A stretch of 64,000 nt of DNA from JAXLQL01 sp046331625 (GCA_046331625.1 JAXLQL010000001.1:558001-622000), one strand, 5' to 3'; counted from the stretch's first letter, positions 17,913 to 27,700 are shown. Numbers and translations: made by a program. Notes: generated by a model not told the origin, from the sequence alone.

Positions 17913-17922
17913 AATATTGGCT

Positions 17923-19326
17923 TTAGGCCAGAATCTCGCTCAACACTCGTGCAGGGAACTCGTCAGTGATGCGCTCGTTGCGACCTTCGCGCTCGAACAC
18001 GAGATTGCGGTGATTCATGCCGAGCTGATGCAGCACCGTCGCGTGGAAATCGTGCACGCTCACGCGATTCTCGGCCGCGCGGTAGCCGATCTCGTCAGTG
18101 GATCCGTACGTGACGCCGCGCTTGATGCCGCCGCCGGCCATCCAGATGCTGAAGCCCGAGGGGCCGTGGTCGCGACCCGCATTCGGCCCCGGATCCTGCG
18201 CGATGGGGAGCCGTCCGAACTCGCCGCCCCAGATGACCAACGTCGAATCGAGCAGGCCGCGCTCGTCGAGATCTCTCACGAGCGCTGCGGACGGCTTGTC
18301 TGTCTTCGCGCACGAGTACTCGAGCCCCTGGCGGATCTTGTTGTGGTTGTCCCAAATCTGCCCTTCGATGTAGATTTGCACGAGGCGCACGCCGCGCTCC
18401 ACCAAACGCCGCGCCATCAGGCATCGCTTGCCGTAGGAAGCAGTGCGCTCGTCGTTCAGTCCGTAGGCCTCTTTGGTGGCGCCGCTTTCTTTGCCGAGAT
18501 CGAGCGCATCGGTCGCCTCCATTTGCATGCGCGCGGCGAGTTCGTAATTCGCGATTCGCGCTTCGAGCTCCACGTTGCCCGGATGGCGGTCGCGATGCTC
18601 GGCGTCCATGCGATGCAACAGGCTCCTGCTCAGGTCCACAATGGCGCCCGGATACTCGGTCTTCGCGTGCAGGTTCAGAATCGGCGAGCCTTCGGAGCGG
18701 ACTCGCGTTCCTTGATACACCGCCGGCAACCAACCCGATTGCCAGTTCTGGATGAAGTTCACTGGCGGCCCCTTCGGATCGTCGAGTACGACGTAAGCCG
18801 GCAAATTCTGGTTCTGCGATCCGAGCCCGTAGACGATCCATGACCCGAGCGAAGGCCGCGTCGGCAGAATGCGCCCGCCATGCATCAGGAACAATGCCGC
18901 CTCATGCGCAAGGTGCGTGGTGAACATCGAGCGGATCACGGTGATCTTGTCGGCCACTTTGCCGAGGTTCGGCAACAGTTCCGAGAGCTCGATGCCCGAT
19001 TGCCCGTGCTTCGAGAACTTGTATGGCGAAGGCATCAGCCCGCCTGTCTCGCGCACGGCGCGCACCTCGGCGGCCAGGTCGCGACTCGGCGGCCGACCGG
19101 CCATTTTCTCGAGCGTCACCTTGTAGTCGAACAGGTCCACTTGACTCGGGCCGCCGTTTTGGAAGAGCTGGATGACCGCCTTCGCTTTGGGAGCATGATG
19201 CGGCTTCTTCGGCGACAGGTCGTAGAGAGTCTGCTTGCCGAGCAAGTCATCGGCGAACAAGCCGGCCAGCGCGGTCCCCATCAGGCCGTCGGAAATGCGG
19301 GAGAAGAAATCGCGTCGTGTCTGCAT
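17923..19326 (-). CDS. DUF1501 domain-containing protein
   Basis: A 467-residue paralogue of the protein at 2506-3909, same length and domain. Diagnostic blocks are AVIQLFQNGGPSQVDLFDYK near residue 50, LLDSTLVIWGGEFGRLP and AGRDHGPSGFSIWMAGGG. The N-terminus MQTRRDFFSRISDGLMG carries a twin-arginine motif, so Tat export is expected. It lies 9 bp downstream of the PSD1-type cytochrome gene, so the two form an operon, in the opposite order to the pair at the left edge. The family lies in the alkaline-phosphatase/sulfatase superfamily; the biological substrate is unknown. Confidence 0.9.
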   Translation of the reverse strand: MQTRRDFFSRISDGLMGTALAGLFADDLLGKQTLYDLSPKKPHHAPKAKAVIQLFQNGGPSQVDLFDYKVTLEKMAGRPPSRDLAAEVRAVRETGGLMPSPYKFSKHGQSGIELSELLPNLGKVADKITVIRSMFTTHLAHEAALFLMHGGRILPTRPSLGSWIVYGLGSQNQNLPAYVVLDDPKGPPVNFIQNWQSGWLPAVYQGTRVRSEGSPILNLHAKTEYPGAIVDLSRSLLHRMDAEHRDRHPGNVELEARIANYELAARMQMEATDALDLGKESGATKEAYGLNDERTASYGKRCLMARRLVERGVRLVQIYIEGQIWDNHNKIRQGLEYSCAKTDKPSAALVRDLDERGLLDSTLVIWGGEFGRLPIAQDPGPNAGRDHGPSGFSIWMAGGGIKRGVTYGSTDEIGYRAAENRVSVHDFHATVLHQLGMNHRNLVFEREGRNERITDEFPARVLSEILA

Positions 19327-19335
19327 GGCTCTCCT

Positions 19336-22035
19336 CTAATCGATATACAGGAACTCGGCTGAATTGATCAGCGTGTGGCACACGGTTGCCAGCGCCAGCC
19401 ACTTGGCGCGATCGCGCACGGGCTCGGCGGGCTTGTCCGATTCGAGTTGCTTGTTCCACTCGGGCGTTAGCCGCGCCATCGTTTGTCGCGCGGCGCGTGA
19501 CTCTTCGGCCGTGGGCTTGCGCGAGAGCGCGAGCAGGTAGGCGCGTTCGATCTGCGCCGCCGCGTCATCGCCTACCGTGTCGATGATCCGGCCGGCCATG
19601 TAGCGCGAGTTCTCTCGGACCAGGTCGCCGTTCATCAGATGCAGCGCCTGCGACGACACCACGGACTGCCCGCGTTTTACGCAGTTGGGATTCATGAACG
19701 GCTGATCGAACGTATCGAGCAGCGACACAGGCTGCGTGCGCTTCTGCGCGATGTAGACGCTGCGACGGCGGCTCTCGGCGATCACCTCGCCATCGGGCAA
19801 CTGCTTCACAGGATCGGGCGCGCCGCCTTGCTTCGCGTCGAGCCTGCCCGCAATCGCCAGGATCGAATCGCGAATCGACTCGGCGTCGATGCGGCGCAAT
19901 GGGAAGCCGGGCTCGCCGGATTGCTGGCGATAATACGCGGACTGCATGATGAGCCGGTGCATCGCTTTGATGTCCCAACCGGAGCGCACGAATTCGGTGG
20001 CGAGCCAATCGAGCAGCGATTGATTCTCTGGCGCGGCGCCCATGCGTCCGAAGTTCCCCGGCGTGCTCACCAAGCCCGTACCGAAATGATGCTGCCAGAT
20101 GCGATTCACCATCACGCGCGCGGTGAGTGGATGATCGGGTTGCGTGAGCCATATCGCGAGAGCCAGACGGCGTCCGCTCGAATGGGCGAGCGGCTCGGCA
20201 CGATACGGCTGCAAGCCCGCGGACACGATCGACAACGCGCCCGGCATCACCAGCGCTCCTGGACTCGCCACGTCTCCGCGCAACAGAATGCGCGTCGCCG
20301 GCGGCTCCGGACCGAGGTCGAACAACGCGCGAATCAGCGGCGGCAACTTCTTCTTCCCGCGCTCGGCGCGGATCTGCTCGTCGATCGCAGCCTTTTCGCG
20401 CTTGAACGGCTCGTAGGCTTCGGCGAGGTCGGAAGTCTTGACCGTTGCGACCTTCTTCTCGGAAAGGTACTTCTCGCGATACGGCTTGGCTTTCTCTTCG
20501 AGCGAAGCTTCAAGTTCGCGGATGCGCGCATCGATGGGCGCGTTGTGCGCCGCCACTGCTTCGAATTCGGGCGTCGCCTTGGCGATGAAGTAGCGGGTGT
20601 TGTTCTCATCGCACTTGGCGCCCACGCCGCCGCAAGGGAACTCGCCCGGCAGCCAATGATACGGATCATAGGCGGGCGTGAGCACGGAGACGAGCCGGTA
20701 GTAGTCGCGCGTGGGAATGGGATCGTATTTATGGTCGTGGCAGCGCGCGCATCCGATGCTGAGACCCATCACGGCCGATCCGAAGATTTCGATCTGCCCG
20801 GCGATGACGTCCATCCGCTCCGGGATGAAGTTCTGCTCGGTGCTGTTGGTTCCGTCGGGCGACATGCGCCAGAAGCCGGTTGCCGCGAGCAGGCTCATCT
20901 GCTCGGGCCCGAGCTTCGCCGTGCGATAGTCGAACAACTCGTCGCCGGCCAGTTGCTCGGTGAGGAAGCGGTCATAGGGCTTGTTCGCGTTGAAAGCCCC
21001 GATGACGTAATCGCGATAGCGCCAGGCGAACTGACGCGTTTGGTCGGAATTGTTTCCGCCTTCGCTGTCGGCGTAGCCCGCGGCGTCGAGCCAGTGGCGG
21101 CCCCAACGCTCGCCGTAGCGCGAGGACTCGAGCAGACGGTCAAGGAGCTTTTCGTAGTTCGGATCCGCTGCGAACGCGGCGACCTCTTCGGGCGTGGGCG
21201 GGAGTCCGGTGAGATCGAACGAAGCGCGGCGCACCAGCGTTCCAGGTGCGGCCTCCGGCGCCAGCGGACCCTTCTTGGCAACGATGAACGCGTCAATCGG
21301 ATTCCGTACCGCTCCCTTCGCTTGGGGCACCGCGGGGCGCACGGGCGGGCGGAACGCCCAGAACTCGCGGTCTTTCGGTTGAATCGCCGGATCGTTCGCC
21401 ACCGGCGGATCGAGCGGTTGTTCTGTGCCTGCCTTGGCGCCATCGGCGATCCACTGCTTCACTTTGGCCAATTCGTCATCGGTGAGTCCGCGCACCGAAT
21501 ACTGTTCCTGCAAATCCGGAGGCGGCATCTGTTGCGCGGCGATGCGCTTCACCAGCAGGCTCGCTGCGGGATCGCCTGGTACCACAACCGCACCGGACTT
21601 GCCGCCCTTCAGTAATGACTCGCGCGTGCGCAAATCGAGCCCGGCGCGCTTCTCGCGCCGCCCGTGACAGACCCAACACTTCGCGCTCAAGATCGCGTGT
21701 ACGTCACGCTCGGCGACGGGCGGCTTGGCGTTCTCGTTCTCGATCCATTTGCGCACCGCCGCCAGTTCTTCGTCAGAAAGCTTGGCGCCGTTCATCGGCA
21801 TCTTGCCCGTGGAGATCACGCTCATCAGCAAGCTATCGACGGGACGGCCGGCCACGACGGCTGCGCCCGACTTACCGCCGCGCAAGATGTCGTCGCGCGA
21901 TTCGAGCGAAAGGCCCCCCGAGCGCGCTTTGGCCGAGTGGCAGGCGAGGCACTTGGCGCGAAAGATCTTCGCGGCAGTGTCGAAGTCCGCACCCATGGCG
22001 AGGGCTGACAGCAGCAATAGCGCGAGCAGTCTCAT
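19336..22035 (-). CDS. PSD1 / PSCyt1 cytochrome c, DUF1549 and DUF1553 domain protein
   Basis: An 899-residue exported protein. In order: signal peptide (MRLLALLLLSALAMG); two haem-binding sites (CLACH near residue 30, CWVCH near residue 120); DUF1549 (RRASFDLTGLPPTPEEV near residue 265; CARCHDHKYDP near residue 425); DUF1553 with HPLTARVMVNRIWQHHFG. This is the intact counterpart of the broken gene at 1-2509. I chose ATG 22035, where the signal peptide begins; a TTG seven codons upstream is open but adds no signal features. The family is common in planctomycetes and acidobacteria and is thought to do extracytoplasmic redox or polymer-related work; the function is not established. DUF1501 follows by 9 bp. 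Confidence 0.9.
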   Translation of the reverse strand: MRLLALLLLSALAMGADFDTAAKIFRAKCLACHSAKARSGGLSLESRDDILRGGKSGAAVVAGRPVDSLLMSVISTGKMPMNGAKLSDEELAAVRKWIENENAKPPVAERDVHAILSAKCWVCHGRREKRAGLDLRTRESLLKGGKSGAVVVPGDPAASLLVKRIAAQQMPPPDLQEQYSVRGLTDDELAKVKQWIADGAKAGTEQPLDPPVANDPAIQPKDREFWAFRPPVRPAVPQAKGAVRNPIDAFIVAKKGPLAPEAAPGTLVRRASFDLTGLPPTPEEVAAFAADPNYEKLLDRLLESSRYGERWGRHWLDAAGYADSEGGNNSDQTRQFAWRYRDYVIGAFNANKPYDRFLTEQLAGDELFDYRTAKLGPEQMSLLAATGFWRMSPDGTNSTEQNFIPERMDVIAGQIEIFGSAVMGLSIGCARCHDHKYDPIPTRDYYRLVSVLTPAYDPYHWLPGEFPCGGVGAKCDENNTRYFIAKATPEFEAVAAHNAPIDARIRELEASLEEKAKPYREKYLSEKKVATVKTSDLAEAYEPFKREKAAIDEQIRAERGKKKLPPLIRALFDLGPEPPATRILLRGDVASPGALVMPGALSIVSAGLQPYRAEPLAHSSGRRLALAIWLTQPDHPLTARVMVNRIWQHHFGTGLVSTPGNFGRMGAAPENQSLLDWLATEFVRSGWDIKAMHRLIMQSAYYRQQSGEPGFPLRRIDAESIRDSILAIAGRLDAKQGGAPDPVKQLPDGEVIAESRRRSVYIAQKRTQPVSLLDTFDQPFMNPNCVKRGQSVVSSQALHLMNGDLVRENSRYMAGRIIDTVGDDAAAQIERAYLLALSRKPTAEESRAARQTMARLTPEWNKQLESDKPAEPVRDRAKWLALATVCHTLINSAEFLYID

Positions 22036-22159
22036 CTGCGAACAGTATATTCGCAATGCGGGCCCGGTTTTCGGCGCGATTCCGCGTTTCTGCGCAACGC
22101 ATTGATGCTGGCGATGTTGTGCCGAGCCCGGTGGTATACTCGGCGCATCGGGAGGAAGT

Positions 22160-25100
22160 ATGAAGACACATCTTTACCGGCACGCTGCCCCTCTGACGCT
22201 CGCCGCGATCACCATTGCGTGCATCGTGCTGCGCGGTGGTCCTCCTCCTAACAAACCATGCGACGGTGAGTGGGTCTGGAAGACGCACGAGTCCGGGGGG
22301 GGCAGTTGCGGGGCCAGAGAAGAGTACAGCGACTGGGAATGCGAAAGCAACCGTTCGGCTGTCAACGCCCTTCCGCTTTCGTTCGAGCCCAACAACGGCC
22401 AAGCGCCCGCAGCATACCAGTACGTCTCACACTCACGTTCGCTGGCCGTGGCGCTGGACGACGGTGACGCCGACCTCACACTGCGCGGACCCGACGGCGC
22501 ACCCATCACGGTACGGCTCCATCTCGACGGAGCCTCACAGAGAGCGGACGCCCGCGGAGAGAAGCAACTGCCGGGCGTGGCCAACTATTTCCTGGGCAGC
22601 GATCCGAGCCGCTGGCGCACGAACATTCCTTCCTACTCTCGTGTCCGGTTTCGAGACGTGTATCCGGGCATCGACATCGCCTACTACGGCACCGATGGTG
22701 AACTGGAGCACGACTTCATCGTGCGCCCCGGCGCCGACCCGGCGCGGATCCGCATGGAGCTTGCGGGAGCAGACGCAGTTCGTGTGGAGAGCGACGGCTC
22801 CGTTTCGGCGGTGGTCCGCGGGGTGACGGTCACCTGGCGCAGGCCGGAACTGTATCAGATACGGGGCGGGCAACGCCGCAGCGTTACGGGGCGCTATCGC
22901 GGCGATGGTGGAAATCGCCTCGCCTTTGAAGTGGACGGCTACGACAAGGCGGCGGACCTTGTGATCGATCCAGTGGTGGCATACGTTTCCTACTTTGGGC
23001 GGTCGTCTGCCGACACGGGCGGGCGCGTGGTGGTGGATAGCGCCGGCAACGCCTACACGGCTGGAATCACCTTCGATGGGTCGTTCCCGGTGACTCCCGG
23101 AGCGCCTTCCGTTTCGAAAGGAACCTTCGGCGACATCCTGATCACCAAATTCAACCCGTCAGGCTCGGCGGTTCTTTATTCCACGCATATCGGCGGCGCG
23201 AACGCGGAAGGCGCCCTGGGGTTGGCCATCGATGGCGCGGGCAACCTATATCTCGCCGGATCGAGCGACAGCGATGACTATCCCGTTACCGCGGGCGCTA
23301 TCAAGCCTTACCTGCAGCCGCCGGGCGCACCGGACGATCCGCTCGATTGCGTGGTGACCAAGCTCAATGCGGCGGGCAATGCGATCCTCTACTCGACCTA
23401 TCTCGGCGGCACTGGCGTCGACGCGTGCATGGCTGTCGCGGTGGACTCGCAGAGCAATGCCTATGTCACCGGCCGAACCACGGCCACCAAGTTCCCCGTC
23501 AGTGACGACGCGGCGCAGAGGCTTCCGCGGGGCGCGGTGGAGGGGTTCGCCGCCAAGATCAATCCGCAGGCGACCGCACTCGTGTACTCGACTCTGTTCG
23601 GCGGCACGCGTGACGAAGCGGGCTATGCCATTGCGGTGGACTCGCAGGGCAATGCCTATGTGGCGGGCTACACCACGAGCTCGTTCGGATTCCCGGTCAC
23701 TACCGGCGCCCTGCAAACTACTTGGGGCGGCGCGCCCACGCTTCGAGGCCCGGGCGATGGGTTCGTGTTCAAGATCAACCCCACCGGCAGCGCATTCGTC
23801 TACTCCACTTACCTGGGCGGCAATCGCGACGACAACGCGCTCGGTATCGCAGTGGATACGCAAGGCAACGCCTATGTCACAGGGCACACAGCGTCACCGA
23901 ACTTTCGAACGACGGATGGCGCATTCCAAAAAGACATGAAAGGCGCGGGCGGGAACACGACCTACCCAGGCGGTGATGCCTACGTGGTGAAGCTCAACCC
24001 GGCCGGTACAGGTCTGCTGTATTCGACTCTGATCGGCGGTGCGAAAGACGACGTGGCCACGGCGATCGCGATTGACGCGGCGGGCAATGCGTATATCGCC
24101 GGGTCCACTCTTTCGAGCGATTTCCCGGTTTCGCAGGACGCGATGCAGAAGACATACGGCGGGTTCGAGCCGACGGAATACTTCCCGACAGGAGACGCTT
24201 TCCTGGCTCACGTCAACCCCACCGGATCAGCGCTGATTTACTCCACCTACATCGGCGGATCTGGAAGCGATCTCGGACTCGGTGTCGCCGTCGATCGCTT
24301 TGGCGGCATCTACGTTTCAGGTTCCACGCTGTCGCAGAAGTTTCCCGTGACGGCCGGCGCGGCGCAGACTACCTATGGCGGGTCGTCGAGGCAGGTGGTT
24401 CCTTTTGGGGACGTGTTCATGGCGCGATTCGGAACGCCGATCGTCGATCCGAGCACACCGGCGATTCGCGGATTCGGGAGCGCGGCGAACAACGCGGCTG
24501 TCTCGGTGTCGCCGGGCGAGTGGATCGTGATTACGGGGACAAATCTCGGTCCCGCGGCGCGCGTGAATTTCTCGGCTGGGCAGGATGGATCTGTGGCGAC
24601 AACGCTGGCAGGCACGCGCGTCTACTTCGACGATGTGCCCGCGCCCGTTTTCTACGCTTCGGCGGCTTCGGTGCAGGTGGCTGCGCCGTTCGCACTGGCC
24701 GACAAGAGTTCGACGCAGGTGACTGTGGAAGTGAACGGTCGCAAGTCGGCTGCATTGACGGTTCCCGTCACCGCGGCAAAGCCCACTCTGTTCACGGTGA
24801 ACGGTCAGGGCGCGGGTCAAGCCTCGGCGGTGAATCTCGCCGACGGCAGCGCCAACAATGGCGACGCTCCCGTGCAACCGGGCGGTTGGGTGAGCGTGAG
24901 TTTCACCGGCGGCGGAGCCATGTCGCCAGGCGTTGGCGATGGACAGGTGGTTCCGGATGCCGGCGCGGCTCTCGTGAGTACGGCTACGGTCAGCATCGGC
25001 GGGCGCGATGCCGAAGTGAGCTACGCGGGAGGCGCAATGGGACAAGTGGCGGGGCTCTCACGCGCGGACTTCAAGATTCCCGAGGATATCGATGCAGGCG

Positions 25101-25222
25101 ATCTGGAAGTGATCGTTACCGTTGCCGGTGCGAAGAGCCAGAGCGGGGTTACGGTTTCGGTACGTGCTCCGGCGCCGGCCGTTGAGGGCGTTGTGAAAGC
25201 CACGCGAACCAAGCGCCGCTAG
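22160..25222 (+). CDS. Secreted SBBP-repeat beta-propeller protein with Solibacter-type C-terminal domain
   Basis: A 1020-residue exported protein. After a signal peptide, residues ~70-270 form the DUF7948-like N-domain (FEPNNGQAPAAYQYVS, then GADPARIRMELAG). Residues ~270-770 are SBBP repeats of about 55 residues, each with YSTYLGG, then A(V/I)D..GNAYV.G.T. The last ~240 residues match the Solibacter uncharacterised C-terminal domain (VITGTNLGPAA, YFDDVPAPVFYASAASVQVAAPF, and GQGAGQASAVN). The latter domain is a strong taxonomic clue. The role is probably at the surface or extracellular. The 3' end overlaps the convergent Lgt-like gene by 74 bp. Confidence 0.9.
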   Translation: MKTHLYRHAAPLTLAAITIACIVLRGGPPPNKPCDGEWVWKTHESGGGSCGAREEYSDWECESNRSAVNALPLSFEPNNGQAPAAYQYVSHSRSLAVALDDGDADLTLRGPDGAPITVRLHLDGASQRADARGEKQLPGVANYFLGSDPSRWRTNIPSYSRVRFRDVYPGIDIAYYGTDGELEHDFIVRPGADPARIRMELAGADAVRVESDGSVSAVVRGVTVTWRRPELYQIRGGQRRSVTGRYRGDGGNRLAFEVDGYDKAADLVIDPVVAYVSYFGRSSADTGGRVVVDSAGNAYTAGITFDGSFPVTPGAPSVSKGTFGDILITKFNPSGSAVLYSTHIGGANAEGALGLAIDGAGNLYLAGSSDSDDYPVTAGAIKPYLQPPGAPDDPLDCVVTKLNAAGNAILYSTYLGGTGVDACMAVAVDSQSNAYVTGRTTATKFPVSDDAAQRLPRGAVEGFAAKINPQATALVYSTLFGGTRDEAGYAIAVDSQGNAYVAGYTTSSFGFPVTTGALQTTWGGAPTLRGPGDGFVFKINPTGSAFVYSTYLGGNRDDNALGIAVDTQGNAYVTGHTASPNFRTTDGAFQKDMKGAGGNTTYPGGDAYVVKLNPAGTGLLYSTLIGGAKDDVATAIAIDAAGNAYIAGSTLSSDFPVSQDAMQKTYGGFEPTEYFPTGDAFLAHVNPTGSALIYSTYIGGSGSDLGLGVAVDRFGGIYVSGSTLSQKFPVTAGAAQTTYGGSSRQVVPFGDVFMARFGTPIVDPSTPAIRGFGSAANNAAVSVSPGEWIVITGTNLGPAARVNFSAGQDGSVATTLAGTRVYFDDVPAPVFYASAASVQVAAPFALADKSSTQVTVEVNGRKSAALTVPVTAAKPTLFTVNGQGAGQASAVNLADGSANNGDAPVQPGGWVSVSFTGGGAMSPGVGDGQVVPDAGAALVSTATVSIGGRDAEVSYAGGAMGQVAGLSRADFKIPEDIDAGDLEVIVTVAGAKSQSGVTVSVRAPAPAVEGVVKATRTKRR

Positions 25223-25904
25223 GGATCGCCACAGCCGCTACCCATGCGTCGACGGAGAGGCCGGCGTAGTAGGTCTGGTCGACGCGTAGCGGATCGATGA
25301 GCAAGCGGAAGAGCGGGTACACGATCAGAACCAGAGCCGGGTAGAAACCGGGACGGCGCGGCGCGCGATCGAGCCAGCGGAAGAGCGCGGCCATGGCGAA
25401 CCAGAAGAGCGCTTCGAGCAGGCCGAGGTCCCAGCGCGGAGCTTCGGGGAAGGCGATGGCGAGCGGAGAGCTGCTGATGGCGCCTGGGTGATCGTGGACC
25501 GCGGCGCATCCAAGCCGCATCACCGCGGCGCCGAGCGCGGTGGCGTACGCAGCCGCGTCAAAGAGGGCGAGCGCGACCGGGAAGCGAAGCCGTGAGGCGA
25601 TGGAGAACGCGATCCAGCCGAGAGCGAATCCAATGGTGGCGCCGAGGGCGGAGAGGCCGTTCCAAAGATTCCACCATTGAGAAATGGGCTCGTAGGCGGC
25701 ATCGAAGAAATGCGCGCCGACGAGAGTGCACGTCGTGATGACGACGCTCATGCGGGCGCCGAGAGCCGAGTCGAGGCCGAGTCGAGTCAAGCGGCGCAGG
25801 AATCGATAGTGCATCACGAGTGCGCCCGCGATGATGGCAAGGAGAAATGGACTGAGGATGATGAAGCCGAGGTCGAGCGGGGGGACGCGGTAGTAGGGGA
25901 TCAT
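25149..25904 (-). CDS. Lgt-like (prolipoprotein diacylglyceryl transferase family) membrane protein
   Basis: A 251-residue polytopic protein of about seven helices. MIPYYRVPPLDLGF matches the Lgt N-terminus and FRLLIDPLRVD...YAGLS matches its C-terminal region. The signature normally reading G-R-x-G-N-x3-G-E is instead GAAVMRLGCAAVHDHPG: the invariant Asn and Glu are absent and Cys/Asp/His residues stand in their place. Lgt attaches diacylglycerol to lipoprotein cysteines; this protein may use another acceptor or be a paralogue of the housekeeping enzyme. ATG 25904 overlaps the upstream stop by ATGA, making it the last gene of a six-gene operon. The 3' end overlaps the convergent SBBP gene. 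Confidence 0.72.
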   Translation of the reverse strand: MIPYYRVPPLDLGFIILSPFLLAIIAGALVMHYRFLRRLTRLGLDSALGARMSVVITTCTLVGAHFFDAAYEPISQWWNLWNGLSALGATIGFALGWIAFSIASRLRFPVALALFDAAAYATALGAAVMRLGCAAVHDHPGAISSSPLAIAFPEAPRWDLGLLEALFWFAMAALFRWLDRAPRRPGFYPALVLIVYPLFRLLIDPLRVDQTYYAGLSVDAWVAAVAIPSGAWFAWLSQRPQRPAPEHVPKP

Positions 25905-27700
25905 CGCACTCGGGACATTTCGATGTCGGCTTTGCGGATTTCGTCTTCGCGCCCGAAGCGGCCGCTGATCAAGCGTACCGATCGAACGGCGAGCGCGGCG
26001 GCCTTGCACTTCAATTCCGCGTCGGTGGTTTGCCGCACCACGTCGCGCAGGATGAGGTAGGCGCGCCAGAGCTCCTCCTGGTCATCGCGGAGCTTGCGCT
26101 CGAGAGCGATTTGGCGGCGGCGTTCGGCGAGGGTGAAGCGGGTGTCACCGGAGGTCTGAAGAGCGTAGTTCTGAAATCCCTCCCAGAGGCGGTCATTGAA
26201 ATAGACGCCCTCTGGATTCGCGCTCAGGAGCTCCGCTTTGCGGTATTGAGCGGCTGGAGCATCGGTACCTTCCAGAAGAGTGGCCCGGTGCAGTTCCGCG
26301 AGGCGGCGCATTCTCGCGGCCCGGCGCGGCGAGTTCGACTGCGCGTAGAGCGTGGCGGCTTCCTCATATTGTTCTTCGCGAGCGAGGCGCACGGCGAGGC
26401 TGTACTTTACCAGGTCGACGCCGGCCGCCTTCGGATATTTCTCGAGGAAGGTGCGCATCGCTGCGATGGGAGCTTCGGCGTCGACGAGCCAGCCGAAGTC
26501 CCAACCGGAAACGGCCCAGTAGACCGTCATATCTTCCACACGCGAACCTGCGCCGAGGTAGCGCTGCAACCGGACATTCTGCCATTTGAGCCACGCCGCG
26601 TAGCGGATCTGCTCGACGTGGTTGCCGAGTTTCTGGTACACGCCGCAAAGTCCGTAGGCGGCGGCGGACCGCTCGTCGTCCGACGCGCGGCGCGATTCGA
26701 ACAGCTTCACCAGAGGCGCTTCGGCTGCGGCGTAGCGGCGCGAGAGAAAATTCGCCGAGCCGAGCATCCATAGGAAGTCCGGCTCGTCGCGTATGGGGCT
26801 GCGTGGCGGCACCTTGGCGGCGAGCTTGACGCCCGCGGCCGGATCGCCGGCTCTGAGCGCCGTTCTCATGCTCAAGACGGCGAGAGAGTTGGCGCCTTTT
26901 CCCGACGCGAGAAGACCGGAGTGTTTTTCGAGCAACTCTTTGATCTGCGTGTAGGTGGGTGGGGCAACCACGGGGTCGCTGGCAATGCCGGACAGCGTTC
27001 GCTCTCGATTCCACCTGGGATTGGTCACGAGTTGGATGGCGAATGCAGCGTGCTCCGGAGTATCGAAGTACTCTTCGAGGTGCGTGCGCAACTCCTGGCC
27101 GCCGTCGTACTCGAAGGTAACGCGCAGGGAGGTCACCAGAGTCTCGCGGCCCAGCACCGTGTCGGGCCGATTGAGTTCGTCGAGGTAGATCTTACCGGCC
27201 GCGGCCTGCTCGCCTGCCAGGTAGTGAGCGCGTCCGAGCCAGCCGCGGGCCTCGCTGAGGAAGTCCGCCGATTTCGCCTTGCCCAAGAAGGCGGTGAGAG
27301 CAGTCTTGGCCTCTCGGATACGGCCGGCGTCTCCACTCTCGGCAGTCCGAATAAGCAGCTTGGCCTTCACGAGTTCCGCCTCTTCATGGTCGCGAGCGCT
27401 GAGTTGCGGATTCGCCAGGATCTGGTCCGCCAGTTGTTCGGGATCCTCGCGAGGCTCCTTGCCCTGATACGCCGCTCGTAGTTTGGCGACAGCGGATGCG
27501 CTTTCCACTTTGCCCATCCCGGCAAACGGGGTCGTGGGTTCCTTCACTTTCGAACGCGCGAACTGGCCAGGACCCTTGACCAAAGGAAGCCAGAAGTAGA
27601 CGCTCAGATACTCGCGGATAGCGTCATCGGAACCGCAAGCCCACGCGATACCCAGGGCGCACAGGGCAGAACAGAGCAGGCAGAAAATGTTTCGCTTCAT
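25901..27700 (-). CDS. Exported TPR-like helical repeat protein, unknown function
   Basis: A 599-residue protein. A hydrophobic N-terminus (NIFCLLCSALCALGIAWACG) ends in Cys, so it is a signal peptide or an atypical lipoprotein signal. The rest is helical with alanine-rich tetratricopeptide-like pairs such as ARGWLGRAHYLAGEQAAAGKIY, then SAAAYGLCGVYQKLGNHVEQIRYA and LAREEQYEEAATLYAQ. Such proteins usually scaffold complexes. Both ends overlap neighbouring genes at ATGA: DUF3142 upstream and the Lgt-like gene downstream. Strong translational coupling suggests fixed stoichiometry with them. I do not recognise a named family. Confidence 0.75.
   Translation of the reverse strand: MKRNIFCLLCSALCALGIAWACGSDDAIREYLSVYFWLPLVKGPGQFARSKVKEPTTPFAGMGKVESASAVAKLRAAYQGKEPREDPEQLADQILANPQLSARDHEEAELVKAKLLIRTAESGDAGRIREAKTALTAFLGKAKSADFLSEARGWLGRAHYLAGEQAAAGKIYLDELNRPDTVLGRETLVTSLRVTFEYDGGQELRTHLEEYFDTPEHAAFAIQLVTNPRWNRERTLSGIASDPVVAPPTYTQIKELLEKHSGLLASGKGANSLAVLSMRTALRAGDPAAGVKLAAKVPPRSPIRDEPDFLWMLGSANFLSRRYAAAEAPLVKLFESRRASDDERSAAAYGLCGVYQKLGNHVEQIRYAAWLKWQNVRLQRYLGAGSRVEDMTVYWAVSGWDFGWLVDAEAPIAAMRTFLEKYPKAAGVDLVKYSLAVRLAREEQYEEAATLYAQSNSPRRAARMRRLAELHRATLLEGTDAPAAQYRKAELLSANPEGVYFNDRLWEGFQNYALQTSGDTRFTLAERRRQIALERKLRDDQEELWRAYLILRDVVRQTTDAELKCKAAALAVRSVRLISGRFGREDEIRKADIEMSRVR

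Larger units (their letters stand above)
17496..17922. other. Intergenic region holding two dispersed repeat units
   Basis: A 427-bp region between the nitrilase gene and a DUF1501 gene. It contains two copies of a palindromic repeat (17682-17751 and 17836-17912); I see no gene in it. Confidence 0.6.

Noticed and set aside
19639..21615. Long plus-strand open frame antisense to the PSD1 cytochrome gene
   Set aside because: It arises from high GC in the third codon position of the minus-strand gene; no signal, motif or ribosome binding site.
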